Part shown: one piece after another, positions 46,627 through 57,540 of the stretch
How the letters are laid out: each line of letters starts with the position of its first letter
Position numbering within the stretch: the stretch's first letter is position 1
Origin: Methylophaga sp.
Lineage (GTDB): Bacteria; Pseudomonadota; Gammaproteobacteria; Nitrosococcales; Methylophagaceae
Length of the DNA stretch: 64,000 bases
Assembly (NCBI GenBank): GCA_030148085.1
Contig: JASBUF010000059.1
Span: 1 to 64,000 of the forward strand
Reading direction: 5' to 3'
Made by a program: the position numbers and the translations under genes
The notes under the pieces: generated by a model
What the model was told of the DNA's origin: nothing
What the model saw: the letters and a program-made list of their open reading frames with translations, nothing else
Databases searched by the model: none

Positions 46627-47169
46627 ATGCAAAGACAAGGTTTTAATAGAACAGCCGTCATCCTGCACTGGTTATTGGCGGTATCAATCTTCTTCTTATT
46701 TATTTCAAGTTGGTGGATGATGGGCTTGCCATTACCTTCACCGGAACTGCAATTTCGCGCGTTCCCATTCCAGTTGCATAAAAACATCGGCATCACACTG
46801 GTGATTATTATCTTTATGCTGTTGTACGTGCGCCTCAGGCATCGCCCGGCACCGGTTGATTCCACTCTGATGACACCGTCAATGAATGCATTGTCCATTC
46901 TGGTTCATGTGTTGATTTATGGACTGGTACTCGCAGTGTGTGTGACCGGTTACATGTCATCTGCACATACCCGTTGGGATACGGTTTGGTGGTGGAGTAT
47001 CGAGTTCCCACGCATTGCGGCACCCGATGAGGAAATGAACGAATTTTGGGGTGAGCTGCATACTTATGTAGCCTGGGCGCTTCTCGGTATTGTTGCCGTG
47101 CATGTCAGCGGTGCGATTTATCATGCATTCCGCAATGACGGCATAGTTCGTCGTATGATGCGTTGGTAA
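46627..47169 (+). CDS. Cytochrome b561 family protein
   Basis: A 180-aa four-helix membrane cytochrome. Haem-ligand histidines appear in VILHWLLAVSIF, QLHKNIGITLV, LVHVLIYGL and LHTYVAWALLGIVAVHVSGAIYHAF. Should carry electrons between quinol and a periplasmic partner. It probably forms an operon with the preceding membrane protein; a hairpin terminator follows. Confidence 0.88.
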   Translation: MQRQGFNRTAVILHWLLAVSIFFLFISSWWMMGLPLPSPELQFRAFPFQLHKNIGITLVIIIFMLLYVRLRHRPAPVDSTLMTPSMNALSILVHVLIYGLVLAVCVTGYMSSAHTRWDTVWWWSIEFPRIAAPDEEMNEFWGELHTYVAWALLGIVAVHVSGAIYHAFRNDGIVRRMMRW

Positions 47170-47193
47170 AGCTAAGCAATATCTGCTGGTAAA

Positions 47194-47223
47194 GAAATGG
47201 GCCCATCGAGGCCCATTTCTTTA
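47194..47223 (+). terminator. Terminator after the second cytochrome b561 gene
   Basis: Hairpin GAAATGGGCC...GGCCCATTTC followed by TTTA, about 25 bp after the stop. Confidence 0.8.
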
Positions 47224-47291
47224 TGTGTGGCTTGTTGTCTTTATGGCTGTGAAGGCATACTGCCAGCCTGAATTTAATCCAAGGAGTGCTT

Positions 47292-47441
47292 ATGACTATT
47301 TCATTGACCCCGTTGTTATCACTGATTGCCGGTATTCTGGTGTTGTTGGTACCGCGACTGCTGAATTATATCGTTGCGTTGTATTTGATTCTTATTGGCG
47401 TGGTTGGTTTGTTTGGCGCAAACATCAATATCACACCTTAA
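47292..47441 (+). CDS. DUF3096 family small membrane protein
   Basis: A 49-aa peptide behind an AAGGAG ribosome site. It starts MTISLTPLLSLIAGILVLL and continues VPRLLNYIVALYLILIGVVGLFG: two membrane helices joined by PRLLNY, the signature of DUF3096. Function is unknown. A longer frame through the same bases (47225-47515) has no family likeness and is not real. Confidence 0.85.
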   Translation: MTISLTPLLSLIAGILVLLVPRLLNYIVALYLILIGVVGLFGANINITP

Positions 47442-47558
47442 GTACACAACATCGGCTTGGTGACTCCTTGCGAGTCACCAGAGTCGTTCAGCTTCGCTTA
47501 TCCCTTTCACGATGAATTGAGCGATATAATGTAGGCTGATGAATTTTTTCAGACCGTT

Positions 47559-47753
47559 ATGAGTAATCAAGAAGACCTCGACGAAGTGATTTGTGACTGC
47601 AGTGGCACCACTCGCGGCAAAATCCTCAGCCTTATCGAACAAGGCATCGTCGATACTGATACAATCTCACGCAAAACCGGCGCTATTTCTGGCTGCGGCT
47701 CCTGCGATTGGGATATCGAACAGATTCTGGATGAGGCTATCGCCAAGCTTTAG
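47559..47753 (+). CDS. BFD-like [2Fe-2S] ferredoxin
   Basis: A 64-aa protein with the four-cysteine pattern CxC...CxxC (Cys12, Cys14, Cys46, Cys49) of bacterioferritin-associated ferredoxin-like domains: VICDCSGTTRGKI and SGCGSCDWDI. Such domains bind a [2Fe-2S] cluster and pass electrons in iron release or as parts of larger reductases. No bacterioferritin is nearby. The stop lies 6 bp from the convergent cysZ stop. Confidence 0.85.
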   Translation: MSNQEDLDEVICDCSGTTRGKILSLIEQGIVDTDTISRKTGAISGCGSCDWDIEQILDEAIAKL

Positions 47754-47759
47754 TTTGGC

Positions 47760-48494
47760 TCAAGCTTGTTTCAAGTTTTCCAGATAGAGCACGGTTGCGC
47801 CTGCAACTGCCGCAGGTATCACCAGAAAGTTCAAAATGGGAATCATCGTTGCCAGCATGGTGGCGCCTCCGAACCCTAGTGCCAGTCCACGATGCTGCCG
47901 TAACGTATCTCGCTGTTGTCTAAAGTCGAGCTGATGATTACCCATCGGGTAGTCGTGGTAGTCGAGTGCCAATGTCCAACTGGTAAATAACAGCCACAAG
48001 GCAGGGGCGAGCAAGTTTAAGCCCGGTATCCATGATAATAGTAGCAGTGGAATTGCCCAGCGCAACAGATAGCCAAGCTTACGCAGCTCATTCACAATCA
48101 TTCGGGGACTATCTTTAACCAGCTGTGACCAGGGCATTTCAGCCGGGGGCGAGCCTGATAGTTTATTTTCAACCATCTCAGCAAGAATGCCATTAAACGG
48201 GGCGGCCAGGATATTCGCGACAACAGAGAACGTGAAAAACACGATGATCGCCAAAAGCAGAAAGAATAAAGGCCAGACAAGCCACATCAGAATACTTTCC
48301 AGCCACACCGGTAACCAATTGGGCATCAGCGCATCAAGCCAGGCACCAAAATTTGTCACACCGAACCAGATGGCCACACTAAATAACAGCGTGTTGATGA
48401 ACATCGGTAAATAAGCAAAGCGACGCACACCGCGCTGATGAATCAGGCTGAAGCCCTGAATTAGATAACGCGCCCCTTTGATCATGTTTTGCAT
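47760..48494 (-). CDS. cysZ: Sulfate transporter CysZ (EI24 family)
   Basis: A 244-aa inner-membrane protein of the CysZ/EI24 family with about four to six hydrophobic segments. GARYLIQGFSLIHQRGVRRFAYLPMFINTLLF and AAPFNGILAEMVE are typical, as is the C-terminal LDYHDYPMGNHQLDF. CysZ brings sulfate in for cysteine synthesis. No other sulfate gene is in this window. Confidence 0.9.
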   Translation of the reverse strand: MQNMIKGARYLIQGFSLIHQRGVRRFAYLPMFINTLLFSVAIWFGVTNFGAWLDALMPNWLPVWLESILMWLVWPLFFLLLAIIVFFTFSVVANILAAPFNGILAEMVENKLSGSPPAEMPWSQLVKDSPRMIVNELRKLGYLLRWAIPLLLLSWIPGLNLLAPALWLLFTSWTLALDYHDYPMGNHQLDFRQQRDTLRQHRGLALGFGGATMLATMIPILNFLVIPAAVAGATVLYLENLKQA

Positions 48495-48688
48495 GTTTGC
48501 CTCAGTGTTGTTGTGTTATCTCAGCCATAAAAGTTAGCTGATGGCGTCGATGGCTATGATCACTGATAGGTCTGGCTTCGTCAAAGTGGCCTGGTTAAAG
48601 AGATAAACAATCACGATGCGTGATCGGGTGTGGGGAAAAGTGTGTGCAAAGAGACAAGGAGCGGGGATAAGGTGGTACTGAAAGTCTC

Positions 48689-48722
48689 ACTGCCCAGCAC
48701 CCGAGAGTGCCGGGATCAGTGA
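48689..48722 (-). terminator. Imperfect hairpin downstream of queF
   Basis: Nested arms CACTG/CAGTG, GCAC/GTGC and CCC/GGG around CCGAGA, 11 bp after the queF stop. The T-run is poor, so a terminator is only likely from position. Confidence 0.4.
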
Positions 48723-48732
48723 TTGTTTATTG

Positions 48733-49128
48733 TTAAGGTAGGTGTACTGGTGTTGGCGGTACCCAGCCTTCTTTACGATGTTCGGCAACGACTGTGGTAT
48801 AAACACCGCCGCGAACATTAAAAATACCGGTTACGCGCATAAAGCGTGGGTCGCAGGCCGCGACGAGATCGTTCAGAATGGTGTTGGTGACTTTTTCATG
48901 GAAAGCACCTTCATCACGATAAGACCAGATATACAGTTTGAAGGACTTCAGTTCGACGCATTTCTGATCGGGTACATATTCCAGCTTAATCGTGGCAAAA
49001 TCAGGCTGGCCTGTTTTTGGGCACAGGCAAGTGAATTCAGGAGTCTCAATCTGAATGGTATAATCACGCTCTGGCGTGGCATTATCAAAGGTTTCCAACT
49101 GTTTGCTTGGTTGAGTGGACATGGACAA
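48733..49128 (-). CDS. queF: NADPH-dependent 7-cyano-7-deazaguanine reductase
   Basis: Reduces preQ0 to preQ1 in queuosine synthesis. The 131-aa short (type II, single T-fold) form has the catalytic Cys and family motif [14 protein letters not shown], the substrate Glu region ELKSFKLY and the NADPH loop FHEKVTN. An in-frame ATG two codons on (MSTQPSK) is also possible. It is divergent from zipA; no preQ1 riboswitch fits in the 52-bp gap. Confidence 0.95.
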   Translation of the reverse strand: MSMSTQPSKQLETFDNATPERDYTIQIETPEFTCLCPKTGQPDFATIKLEYVPDQKCVELKSFKLYIWSYRDEGAFHEKVTNTILNDLVAACDPRFMRVTGIFNVRGGVYTTVVAEHRKEGWVPPTPVHLP

Positions 49129-49180
49129 TCTCAGTTTGACGTAAAACCGCTATTATCTCTTAACTAGAAGATTAAATTAA

Positions 49181-51962
<2,782 letters not shown>

Positions 51963-51965
51963 GCT

Positions 51966-53012
51966 ATGACAGCTGTTGCTGACGCAATCAAAAAAGTTGC
52001 CACCGGCCCGCACCTCAGTAAAGATCTGAGCGAAGACGAAGCCTATGCGGCGACGATGGAAATTTTATCCGGCGAAGCCGATCCGGTCAGAGCCGCGATT
52101 TTCTTTATTGCAATGCGCATGAAGCGCGAAACCAATGAAGAAAACCTGGGCATTCTTAAAGCCTTGCAGGCTGTTACCGAACAACAAGCCGTGCCTGTCG
52201 ATGAACTGTTGATATTTGCTGATCCATACAATGGCTTTAACCGCCATTGTCCGGTCGCCGTATTTTTACCTGCGGTGCTCGCGGCGTCTGGTCTGCCAGC
52301 GTTATCTCAGGGCGTGTTTGAAATGGGACCGAAATTCGGTGTGACCCATGCACAGGTGCTGAAACTGGCTGGTTATAACAATGAGCTCTCCGTCACTCAG
52401 GCTGCCACCGCGGTATCCAACCCCAACATTGGCTGGGCTTACCTCGATCAGTCGCAGGCCAGCCCGCAGGTCTATGCGCTGGAGACATTACGCACTCAAA
52501 TGATCAAGCGTCCCAGTGTGGCGACGCTGGAGAAGATGCTGATGCCGCTGAAGGCAAGGTCGAAAACGCATCTTGCTATCGGCTTTGTACATAAAGAATA
52601 CCCGGCGATACTAGGCTGGCTGGCGCATGCTTTTGGTTACGACTCGGCATTTATTGCTAGGGGGCTGGAAGGTGGCATTGTGCCGACTTTACGTGAAGCA
52701 TCGAATAATCATCAGATGCTTAATGGCGAACTGCATGCCTGCAATCTGGAGCCGGCAGAGTTTGGCATAGAGCAGGATACCCGCGGCGTCAAAGTTGACG
52801 ATGAAGTGACTGCTGAACAGACATTAGATGAAGGCTTACAGGCGCTGGCTGGCAAAACAGGCCCTGCCTACGACAGTCTGGTCTATGGCGCGGCTATCGC
52901 CTTATGGCATTGTGGCCAGTTTTCATCACAGAGACAGGCCGCCGATCATGTTCGCGCTGTCATTAATCAGGGCAAAGCCAAAGCACTGTTCGAAGCTGGA
53001 ATTCAGGCATGA
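51966..53012 (+). CDS. TrpD2 / YbiB-like protein of the anthranilate phosphoribosyltransferase fold
   Basis: A 348-aa member of the nucleoside phosphorylase class III / TrpD2 group. It has the helical N-terminal domain and a core with ADPYNGFNRHCPVAVFLPAVLAASG where true TrpD has the GTGGD loop, which is absent here. E. coli YbiB binds single-stranded nucleic acid and is under LexA control. Starting 3 bp after ligA and overlapping yjbQ by 4 bp, it may serve DNA metabolism; that is inference. Not a tryptophan enzyme. Confidence 0.85.
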   Translation: MTAVADAIKKVATGPHLSKDLSEDEAYAATMEILSGEADPVRAAIFFIAMRMKRETNEENLGILKALQAVTEQQAVPVDELLIFADPYNGFNRHCPVAVFLPAVLAASGLPALSQGVFEMGPKFGVTHAQVLKLAGYNNELSVTQAATAVSNPNIGWAYLDQSQASPQVYALETLRTQMIKRPSVATLEKMLMPLKARSKTHLAIGFVHKEYPAILGWLAHAFGYDSAFIARGLEGGIVPTLREASNNHQMLNGELHACNLEPAEFGIEQDTRGVKVDDEVTAEQTLDEGLQALAGKTGPAYDSLVYGAAIALWHCGQFSSQRQAADHVRAVINQGKAKALFEAGIQA

Positions 53013-53425
53013 TTTATCAACAGACTTTGACTTATAACAATGCAGGTCGTGGTACCAGCAATATCACTCAGGATGTACAGCAACTGGTTGCACAGTCAGG
53101 CATTAACATTGGTACTTGCCATGTGTTTGTACAGCACACCAGTGCTTCATTAATGCTGTGTGAAAATGCTGACCCGGATGTCAGGCGCGATCTGGAAACC
53201 TTTATGCAGCATATTGTGCCGGACGGTGATCCGATGTTCCGTCATCAGGATGAAGGACCGGACGATATGAGTGCACATGTGCGTACCGTGCTGACTAATC
53301 CTGATCTCACCGTGCCTGTTAGCGGCGGTCAGTGTGATTTAGGTATCTGGCAGGGTATATATCTTTGGGAACACCGCACGCATCCTCAGCGTCGCCGTGT
53401 GATTGTAACGGTACAGGGCGAATAA
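53009..53425 (+). CDS. yjbQ: YjbQ family protein (UPF0047)
   Basis: A 138-aa protein of the YjbQ/UPF0047 family. Signature HVFVQHTSASLMLCENADPDVRRDLE, then EGPDDMSAHVRTVL and LGIWQGIYLWEHR, which provide the clustered histidines. Members show weak thiamine-phosphate synthase activity; the real role is unclear. The start overlaps trpD2. Confidence 0.93.
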   Translation: MIYQQTLTYNNAGRGTSNITQDVQQLVAQSGINIGTCHVFVQHTSASLMLCENADPDVRRDLETFMQHIVPDGDPMFRHQDEGPDDMSAHVRTVLTNPDLTVPVSGGQCDLGIWQGIYLWEHRTHPQRRRVIVTVQGE

Positions 53426-53426
53426 G

Positions 53427-53960
53427 ATGAGTGAATTTGATTACGAACACCAGGACGACGAAAACTGGCCGGAAGACTGGGAAAATGAAAAGAGTAAAAG
53501 CCAGGTCAAACGCGAACTTCTGGCTTTAAGAGATTTAGGCAAACAACTGATTTCATTACCTAAACGCGATCTGGATAAATTGGATTTACCTGAAGATATT
53601 TATGATGCGGTATTGAAGGCGCAGTCGATGTCAAAAGGGGCATTGAAACGTCAGACCGGTTTTATTGGCGGTCTGATGGCTGAATATGACCATGAAGAGA
53701 TTGCCCGCAAACTGGCATTGCTCAAACAACCCCATCAAGGGCAGGTTAAACAGTTTCATCAACTGGAAGAATGGCGTGACCGACTGTTGGAAGACGATGA
53801 CAGTATCTATGGTGAGCTGATTAATGAATTTGATGAGTTTGATGTTCAGCATACGCGTCAATTGGTCAGAAACGCCCAGCGCGAAGCGAAGCAGAATAAA
53901 CCACCGAAGTCGGCGCGATTAGTGTTTCAGTATTTGCAGCAGTTACAGCAAAATCAGTGA
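53427..53960 (+). CDS. darP: Ribosome-associated protein DarP/YjgA (DUF615)
   Basis: A 177-aa highly charged protein of the DUF615 family. SKSQVKRELLALRDLGKQLISLP, then LKAQSMSKGALKRQTGFIGGLM are the hallmarks. E. coli YjgA (DarP) assists late 50S assembly. One base follows the yjbQ stop, so it ends the zipA-ligA-trpD2-yjbQ-darP row. The stop overlaps the convergent histidine kinase gene. Confidence 0.93.
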   Translation: MSEFDYEHQDDENWPEDWENEKSKSQVKRELLALRDLGKQLISLPKRDLDKLDLPEDIYDAVLKAQSMSKGALKRQTGFIGGLMAEYDHEEIARKLALLKQPHQGQVKQFHQLEEWRDRLLEDDDSIYGELINEFDEFDVQHTRQLVRNAQREAKQNKPPKSARLVFQYLQQLQQNQ

Positions 53961-55306
53961 CGCGGTAGTTCAATCACAAAGCTGGCACCACCCAAGTGGC
54001 CACGCTCCAGATTGATATTGCCTTCATAGGCCATGATGATATCGCTGACAATCGCCAGCCCCAAGCCTTGACCTTCGGCTTGGGTATCGATGCGATGCCC
54101 GCGTTTAATCACAAAGCCTTCGGCGCGGGCAGGGATGCCACTGCCATCATCTTCAACACGAATGCGTACCGTGTCATGGCTGGTTGTGACTATGACGTGT
54201 ACTTGATGCTTGCCGTACTTATAGGCATTTTCCAGCAGATTGCCGAGTAACTCGTACATATCACCTTCATCAGCGTGGATATAGGCATCACGTTCGATTT
54301 CACACTGGCAATGTATGGCCTTGCTCTGATAGACCTTATTGAGACTGCCCACAATCTTGTGGATGATTTCCCCGAGTGACACAGGGGCGAGCAAACTGCT
54401 TTTGCCCTCTGTAGACGCACGTTGTAACTGGTAATCGACCAAGGTGCTGATGCGATCCAGTTGTTCATAGCCCGTATCACGTAATTGCTGAAGCCCCGAG
54501 CTGTTTTCCAGTTCACCACGAAAGACCGACAGCGGTGTTTTCAGACTGTGAGCCAAATCGGCCAGTGAGTTTTTATAGCGCAGTCGGCGTGACTCTTCAT
54601 GATCCAGCAGGGCATTGATTCGATAAGTGAGCTGCTTGAGTTCTCGCGGATACTCCTCATTCAAGCGGCGATGTTCGCCGGTCTCAATGGCATGCAGGTC
54701 AATCGCAACATCATGTAAGGGACGTAAACTCCAGCGCAGGATAATCCACTGCGCGATCAACAGCATGATGCCGGTGCCGCCCAGCCAGTACCAGAGACTG
54801 CGCTGAAAGCCAGCAGTCTGTTCTCGCAGACTTTGCATATCCTCAGCAACATTGATGGTGTAATGAATTTCCTCACCATCCTCTGTTTCCCAGACAATAC
54901 CAAATGCGAGGTTGAGCAAAGTCAGCCCTGTTTCCATTTCAACCACATGATATTCCTCATGCGAAGGCGCAGGGCTAAAAGGGAGTGCAAGAAAATGACC
55001 GATGGCGGAGGGCGATTGCCAGACGATTTTACCGCTACTCGTGATCTGAGCGTAAAGACCTGAATTGGGAATAGAAAATTTGGGTTCAGCGAGATCACTC
55101 GAAACGACGAGTTCACCCTGCACGTTCAGATCAGCCGCGGTAAGCAGGGTATAAATATAGTTTTTTAAGCGTTTCTGCTGCTCGGACTCGGCGCTGGCTT
55201 CATAAGCATTGTTCAGACTGACCGCAGATAACCCCAAAAACGCCGTCAGAACGAGGCTGACTGCAATTAGCAGTCGGTTGGAAAGGGAGAGTTTAATGAC
55301 TTTCAC
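53954..55306 (-). CDS. PhoQ-like sensor histidine kinase
   Basis: A 450-aa inner-membrane kinase. Two membrane helices (about 9-30 and 168-190) flank a periplasmic sensor domain. A HAMP-like linker leads to the H-box LADLAHSLKTPLSVFRGEL, with the phospho-His in the PhoQ-type SLKTPL. The ATPase part has NLLENAYKYG, DDGSGIP and RIDTQAEGQGLGLAI. It resembles PhoQ and is coupled by a 14-bp overlap to its response regulator. The signal (divalent cations, peptides) is inferred only. Confidence 0.92.
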   Translation of the reverse strand: MKVIKLSLSNRLLIAVSLVLTAFLGLSAVSLNNAYEASAESEQQKRLKNYIYTLLTAADLNVQGELVVSSDLAEPKFSIPNSGLYAQITSSGKIVWQSPSAIGHFLALPFSPAPSHEEYHVVEMETGLTLLNLAFGIVWETEDGEEIHYTINVAEDMQSLREQTAGFQRSLWYWLGGTGIMLLIAQWIILRWSLRPLHDVAIDLHAIETGEHRRLNEEYPRELKQLTYRINALLDHEESRRLRYKNSLADLAHSLKTPLSVFRGELENSSGLQQLRDTGYEQLDRISTLVDYQLQRASTEGKSSLLAPVSLGEIIHKIVGSLNKVYQSKAIHCQCEIERDAYIHADEGDMYELLGNLLENAYKYGKHQVHVIVTTSHDTVRIRVEDDGSGIPARAEGFVIKRGHRIDTQAEGQGLGLAIVSDIIMAYEGNINLERGHLGGASFVIELPRH

Positions 55307-55976
55307 GGGGCAGGTTCAAACGATAACCACGACCACGCAGGGTCTCGATGGGGTTTAACTCTTTATCCGGGTCGAGCTTGCTACGCAGGCGTTTAACAAA
55401 TACTTCGATGACGTTACTGTCGCGATCTTGATCCTGCTCATAAATATGGTCAGTCAGCTCGGTTTTAGAAATTACCTCGCCGGCATGTAACAGCAGGTAA
55501 TGCAATAAACGGTATTCATAGGCGGTCAGGTCGATAGCCAAGCCATTTTTGGTGACTTGCTGAGTGCTTGGATTCAGACTGATCGGGCCACAGCATAAGG
55601 TTGGATTCGCCCAGCCGGAAGCCCGCCGTGCCAATGCATTCAGTCGTGCCAGCAATTCTTCAAAATGGAAAGGTTTGACCAGATAATCATCGGCACCGGA
55701 TTCCAGCCCTTCGACTTTGTCCTGCCAGCGGCCGCGAGCGGTTAGGATCAAAACTGGATAGTCAAAACCCTGCTCTCGTAGTTGTTGAATCACCTCAATG
55801 CCGGAGAGTTTTGGCAGTCCTAGGTCAATGATGGCTACATCGTAGGGGTATTCCGTCGCCATGTAGAGGCCTTCTTCACCATCAGCGACGGCATCAACGG
55901 TCAGGTTGTTGTCTTTAAGCTGGCGCGTGATCTGCTCGCGCAGGTGAACTTCGTCTTCAATCAGTAAAACGCGCAT
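55293..55976 (-). CDS. PhoP-like OmpR-family response regulator
   Basis: A 227-aa regulator: receiver domain with acidic pocket EDE, phospho-acceptor Asp51 (AIIDLGLP), switch Thr in LTARG and Lys in LVKPF; winged helix (about 130-224) with RDSNVIEVFVKRLRSKLDP and TLRGRGYRL. Pairs with the kinase gene that follows and overlaps it. The small exported PepSY-like protein lies 6 bp upstream. Confidence 0.94.
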   Translation of the reverse strand: MRVLLIEDEVHLREQITRQLKDNNLTVDAVADGEEGLYMATEYPYDVAIIDLGLPKLSGIEVIQQLREQGFDYPVLILTARGRWQDKVEGLESGADDYLVKPFHFEELLARLNALARRASGWANPTLCCGPISLNPSTQQVTKNGLAIDLTAYEYRLLHYLLLHAGEVISKTELTDHIYEQDQDRDSNVIEVFVKRLRSKLDPDKELNPIETLRGRGYRLNLPRESH

Positions 55977-55982
55977 GGTTCC

Positions 55983-56276
55983 TCAGGGCAGAGCGTGACC
56001 GGTATCGCGATCAAAGAGGTGCACTTTGACCTTTCCATTATCGTGCAACACCTTAACGCGGAAAATGATTTGAGCACCGCGACGTTGTTCGTCAACAGAC
56101 AATATTTTGCCATTGGTTTCGACTTTAGCCAGTTCAGCGGCTGTGTGTTTGGTTAAGGGCAGAACGATTTCGTTAATACTGTTTCCCGGCTGTTGTTCAT
56201 AAGGAATATGCTCATCCGCCAATAGAGAGAGGGGAGCAAGCAAGAGCAACAGCAGTAAAAAACGAAACTTAAACAT
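55983..56276 (-). CDS. Small exported PepSY-like protein
   Basis: A 97-aa protein with a signal peptide (FRFLLLLLLLAPLSLLADE). The mature part has one PepSY-like unit (GKILSVDEQRRGAQIIFRVKVLHDNGKVKVHLFDRDTG). PepSY domains often sit beside two-component systems and may restrain periplasmic sensors or proteases. First gene of the operon with the PhoP/PhoQ-like pair, ending 6 bp before it. Confidence 0.78.
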   Translation of the reverse strand: MFKFRFLLLLLLLAPLSLLADEHIPYEQQPGNSINEIVLPLTKHTAAELAKVETNGKILSVDEQRRGAQIIFRVKVLHDNGKVKVHLFDRDTGHALP

Positions 56277-56330
56277 GGAATAACCTTATTTGTGACAGCC
56301 GTATTGTTATCATCCTCGGCCACTAAAGCA

Positions 56331-56361
56331 AGTCCTGAGTCCCGTAAGGGACATCAGGACT
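56331..56361 (-). terminator. Strong hairpin between the cytochrome c and PepSY genes
   Basis: Arms AGTCCTGA-GTCCC and GGGAC-TCAGGACT (one bulged base) with GTAA loop, 14 bp after the cytochrome c stop. The following T-run is weak (TTGCTTTA). Confidence 0.55.
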
Positions 56362-56375
56362 GCATCGGATTAATT

Positions 56376-56768
56376 TTATTTTTCCGGTTTGACAGCATCC
56401 AGAACACCATCTGCCCGTGCCTTGAGGTAGCTATAGATGTTGTCACGTCCCTGCATGACGGTGGGATTTGCCTTCCAGGCTGGCATCATGCCCAGTTGAC
56501 CAGCCTTGCCTTCAGCAACGGTGTTCATAAACTCTTCATAGGTGATTTTATTGAGACTCACTGTCAGGTCCGGTCCGGCCAGCCCCTGACCGAAGGTACC
56601 GTGACAACGGGCGCACCAGTTACGGTACAAAGCAAAGCCTTTGTATGTATCGGCATCGACTTTATTGCCGTTATGCACCGTGTAGGGTTTGGGCTCGGCT
56701 TGAGCTGGTAAAGAGGCAAAGTAGGCAAAGCCCAAACCGAGCGCAGCTGCAACCAAGACTTTATTCAT
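56376..56768 (-). CDS. Periplasmic c-type cytochrome, single haem
   Basis: A 130-aa exported cytochrome c. Start ATG at 56768 with signal peptide ending PAQA; haem site CARCH at residues 52-56 and likely axial Met in LGMMPAW. The layout ALYRNWCARCHGTFGQGLAGPDL and the ending IYSYLKARADGVL resemble cytochromes that accept electrons from PQQ alcohol dehydrogenases. That partner is not in this window, so the role is inference. It lies 10 bp after the glycine-zipper gene. Confidence 0.87.
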   Translation of the reverse strand: MNKVLVAAALGLGFAYFASLPAQAEPKPYTVHNGNKVDADTYKGFALYRNWCARCHGTFGQGLAGPDLTVSLNKITYEEFMNTVAEGKAGQLGMMPAWKANPTVMQGRDNIYSYLKARADGVLDAVKPEK

Positions 56769-56778
56769 TTTATTGGCC

Positions 56779-57336
56779 TCAATAATAACGACGTTGACGT
56801 GGTTCGACGTGAACATCTACCGGAATGAATTTACCTGGATGATGATCCATCACAGTGCTATAGATTTTACCGTGATAACGATATGTGACTTCATAGCCAT
56901 TAATACGTTGTTCTCGATGTTGACGCTCGACGACACGGCAATGCTCTTCATAGCCATACTCCACATCATGGTTGTGGTGGTTGGCACCCACATCACGGCC
57001 AACCGAGCCACCTAACAAGGTACCGGCAATCGTCATGGCTGTTTTACCACTACCACCGCCGAACTGGTTACCTATCACACCGCCGATAATACCGCCGGCG
57101 ATGGTGCTGGTGTAGGATTGATGGCCGCGTTGATAACGACGGGGCTCTTCCCAGCATTCGCGCTCGGGTGTCGTAACAGTGACTGTGCGGTAAAGTGGCT
57201 CAACGTGAGTTACGCGGGCTTTATCACCGTTATCATAATACCGGTTGTCGTCGTGGTAACGGTCTCCCGCCATGGCCGTCGCAGAAACTAGGGTCATTGC
57301 AGTAGCAAGACAGATAGGTTTTAGAATGTGTTTCAT
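56779..57336 (-). CDS. Glycine-zipper 2TM domain envelope protein
   Basis: A 185-aa exported protein with signal peptide (CLATAMTLVSATAMAG). A glycine zipper (STIAGGIIGGVIGNQFGGG, then IAGTLLGGSVGRDVG; about 85-118) forms the usual membrane-inserting pair. The C-terminal part is rich in Tyr, His and Arg, and one Cys on each side of the zipper (RECWEE, EHCRVV) could pair. Similar proteins stabilise the envelope; exact role unknown. Probably in one transcript with the cytochrome c gene. Confidence 0.85.
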   Translation of the reverse strand: MKHILKPICLATAMTLVSATAMAGDRYHDDNRYYDNGDKARVTHVEPLYRTVTVTTPERECWEEPRRYQRGHQSYTSTIAGGIIGGVIGNQFGGGSGKTAMTIAGTLLGGSVGRDVGANHHNHDVEYGYEEHCRVVERQHREQRINGYEVTYRYHGKIYSTVMDHHPGKFIPVDVHVEPRQRRYY

Positions 57337-57439
57337 GACAGCTCTCCTCTGTTGTCAGCTGTTGCCTGCAGATTAGCAAAGCTAAACTGAACCCGAACTG
57401 AATGATTTTCACAATTTTTTATAGGTTTTTTGATGATGC

Positions 57440-57455
57440 TGTGACGCGCCTCACA
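57440..57455. promoter_or_regulatory. Perfect CRP-type palindrome (site 1)
   Basis: TGTGA-CGCGCC-TCACA, an exact match to the CRP core TGTGA-N6-TCACA. It lies 104 bp before the glycine-zipper start on one side and 85 bp before the GGDEF-EAL start on the other. Confidence 0.75.
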
Positions 57456-57492
57456 GGCATAAAATACGCACATGTGATTAACTGTGAAACTT

Positions 57493-57508
57493 TGTGATAC
57501 GCATCACA
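57493..57508. promoter_or_regulatory. Perfect CRP-type palindrome (site 2)
   Basis: TGTGA-TACGCA-TCACA, again exact. Centre-to-centre distance to site 1 is 53 bp, about five helical turns. It lies 32 bp before the GGDEF-EAL start codon. The Crp encoded at 6795 has the residues that read this sequence. Confidence 0.78.
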
Positions 57509-57540
57509 TTGCAGCTTAATGCAACGCGCTTCAAACGGGA

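Noticed and set aside
47225-47515. A 96-codon frame overlapping the DUF3096 gene
   Set aside because: The DUF3096 frame has a ribosome site and family match; the longer frame has neither.
49129-49180. A preQ1 riboswitch ahead of queF
   Set aside because: The gap to zipA is only 52 bp and no pseudoknot-like motif was seen.
51966-53012. A second tryptophan-pathway trpD
   Set aside because: The GTGGD phosphoribosyl-pyrophosphate loop is missing and the neighbours are ligA and yjbQ, so it fits TrpD2/YbiB instead.
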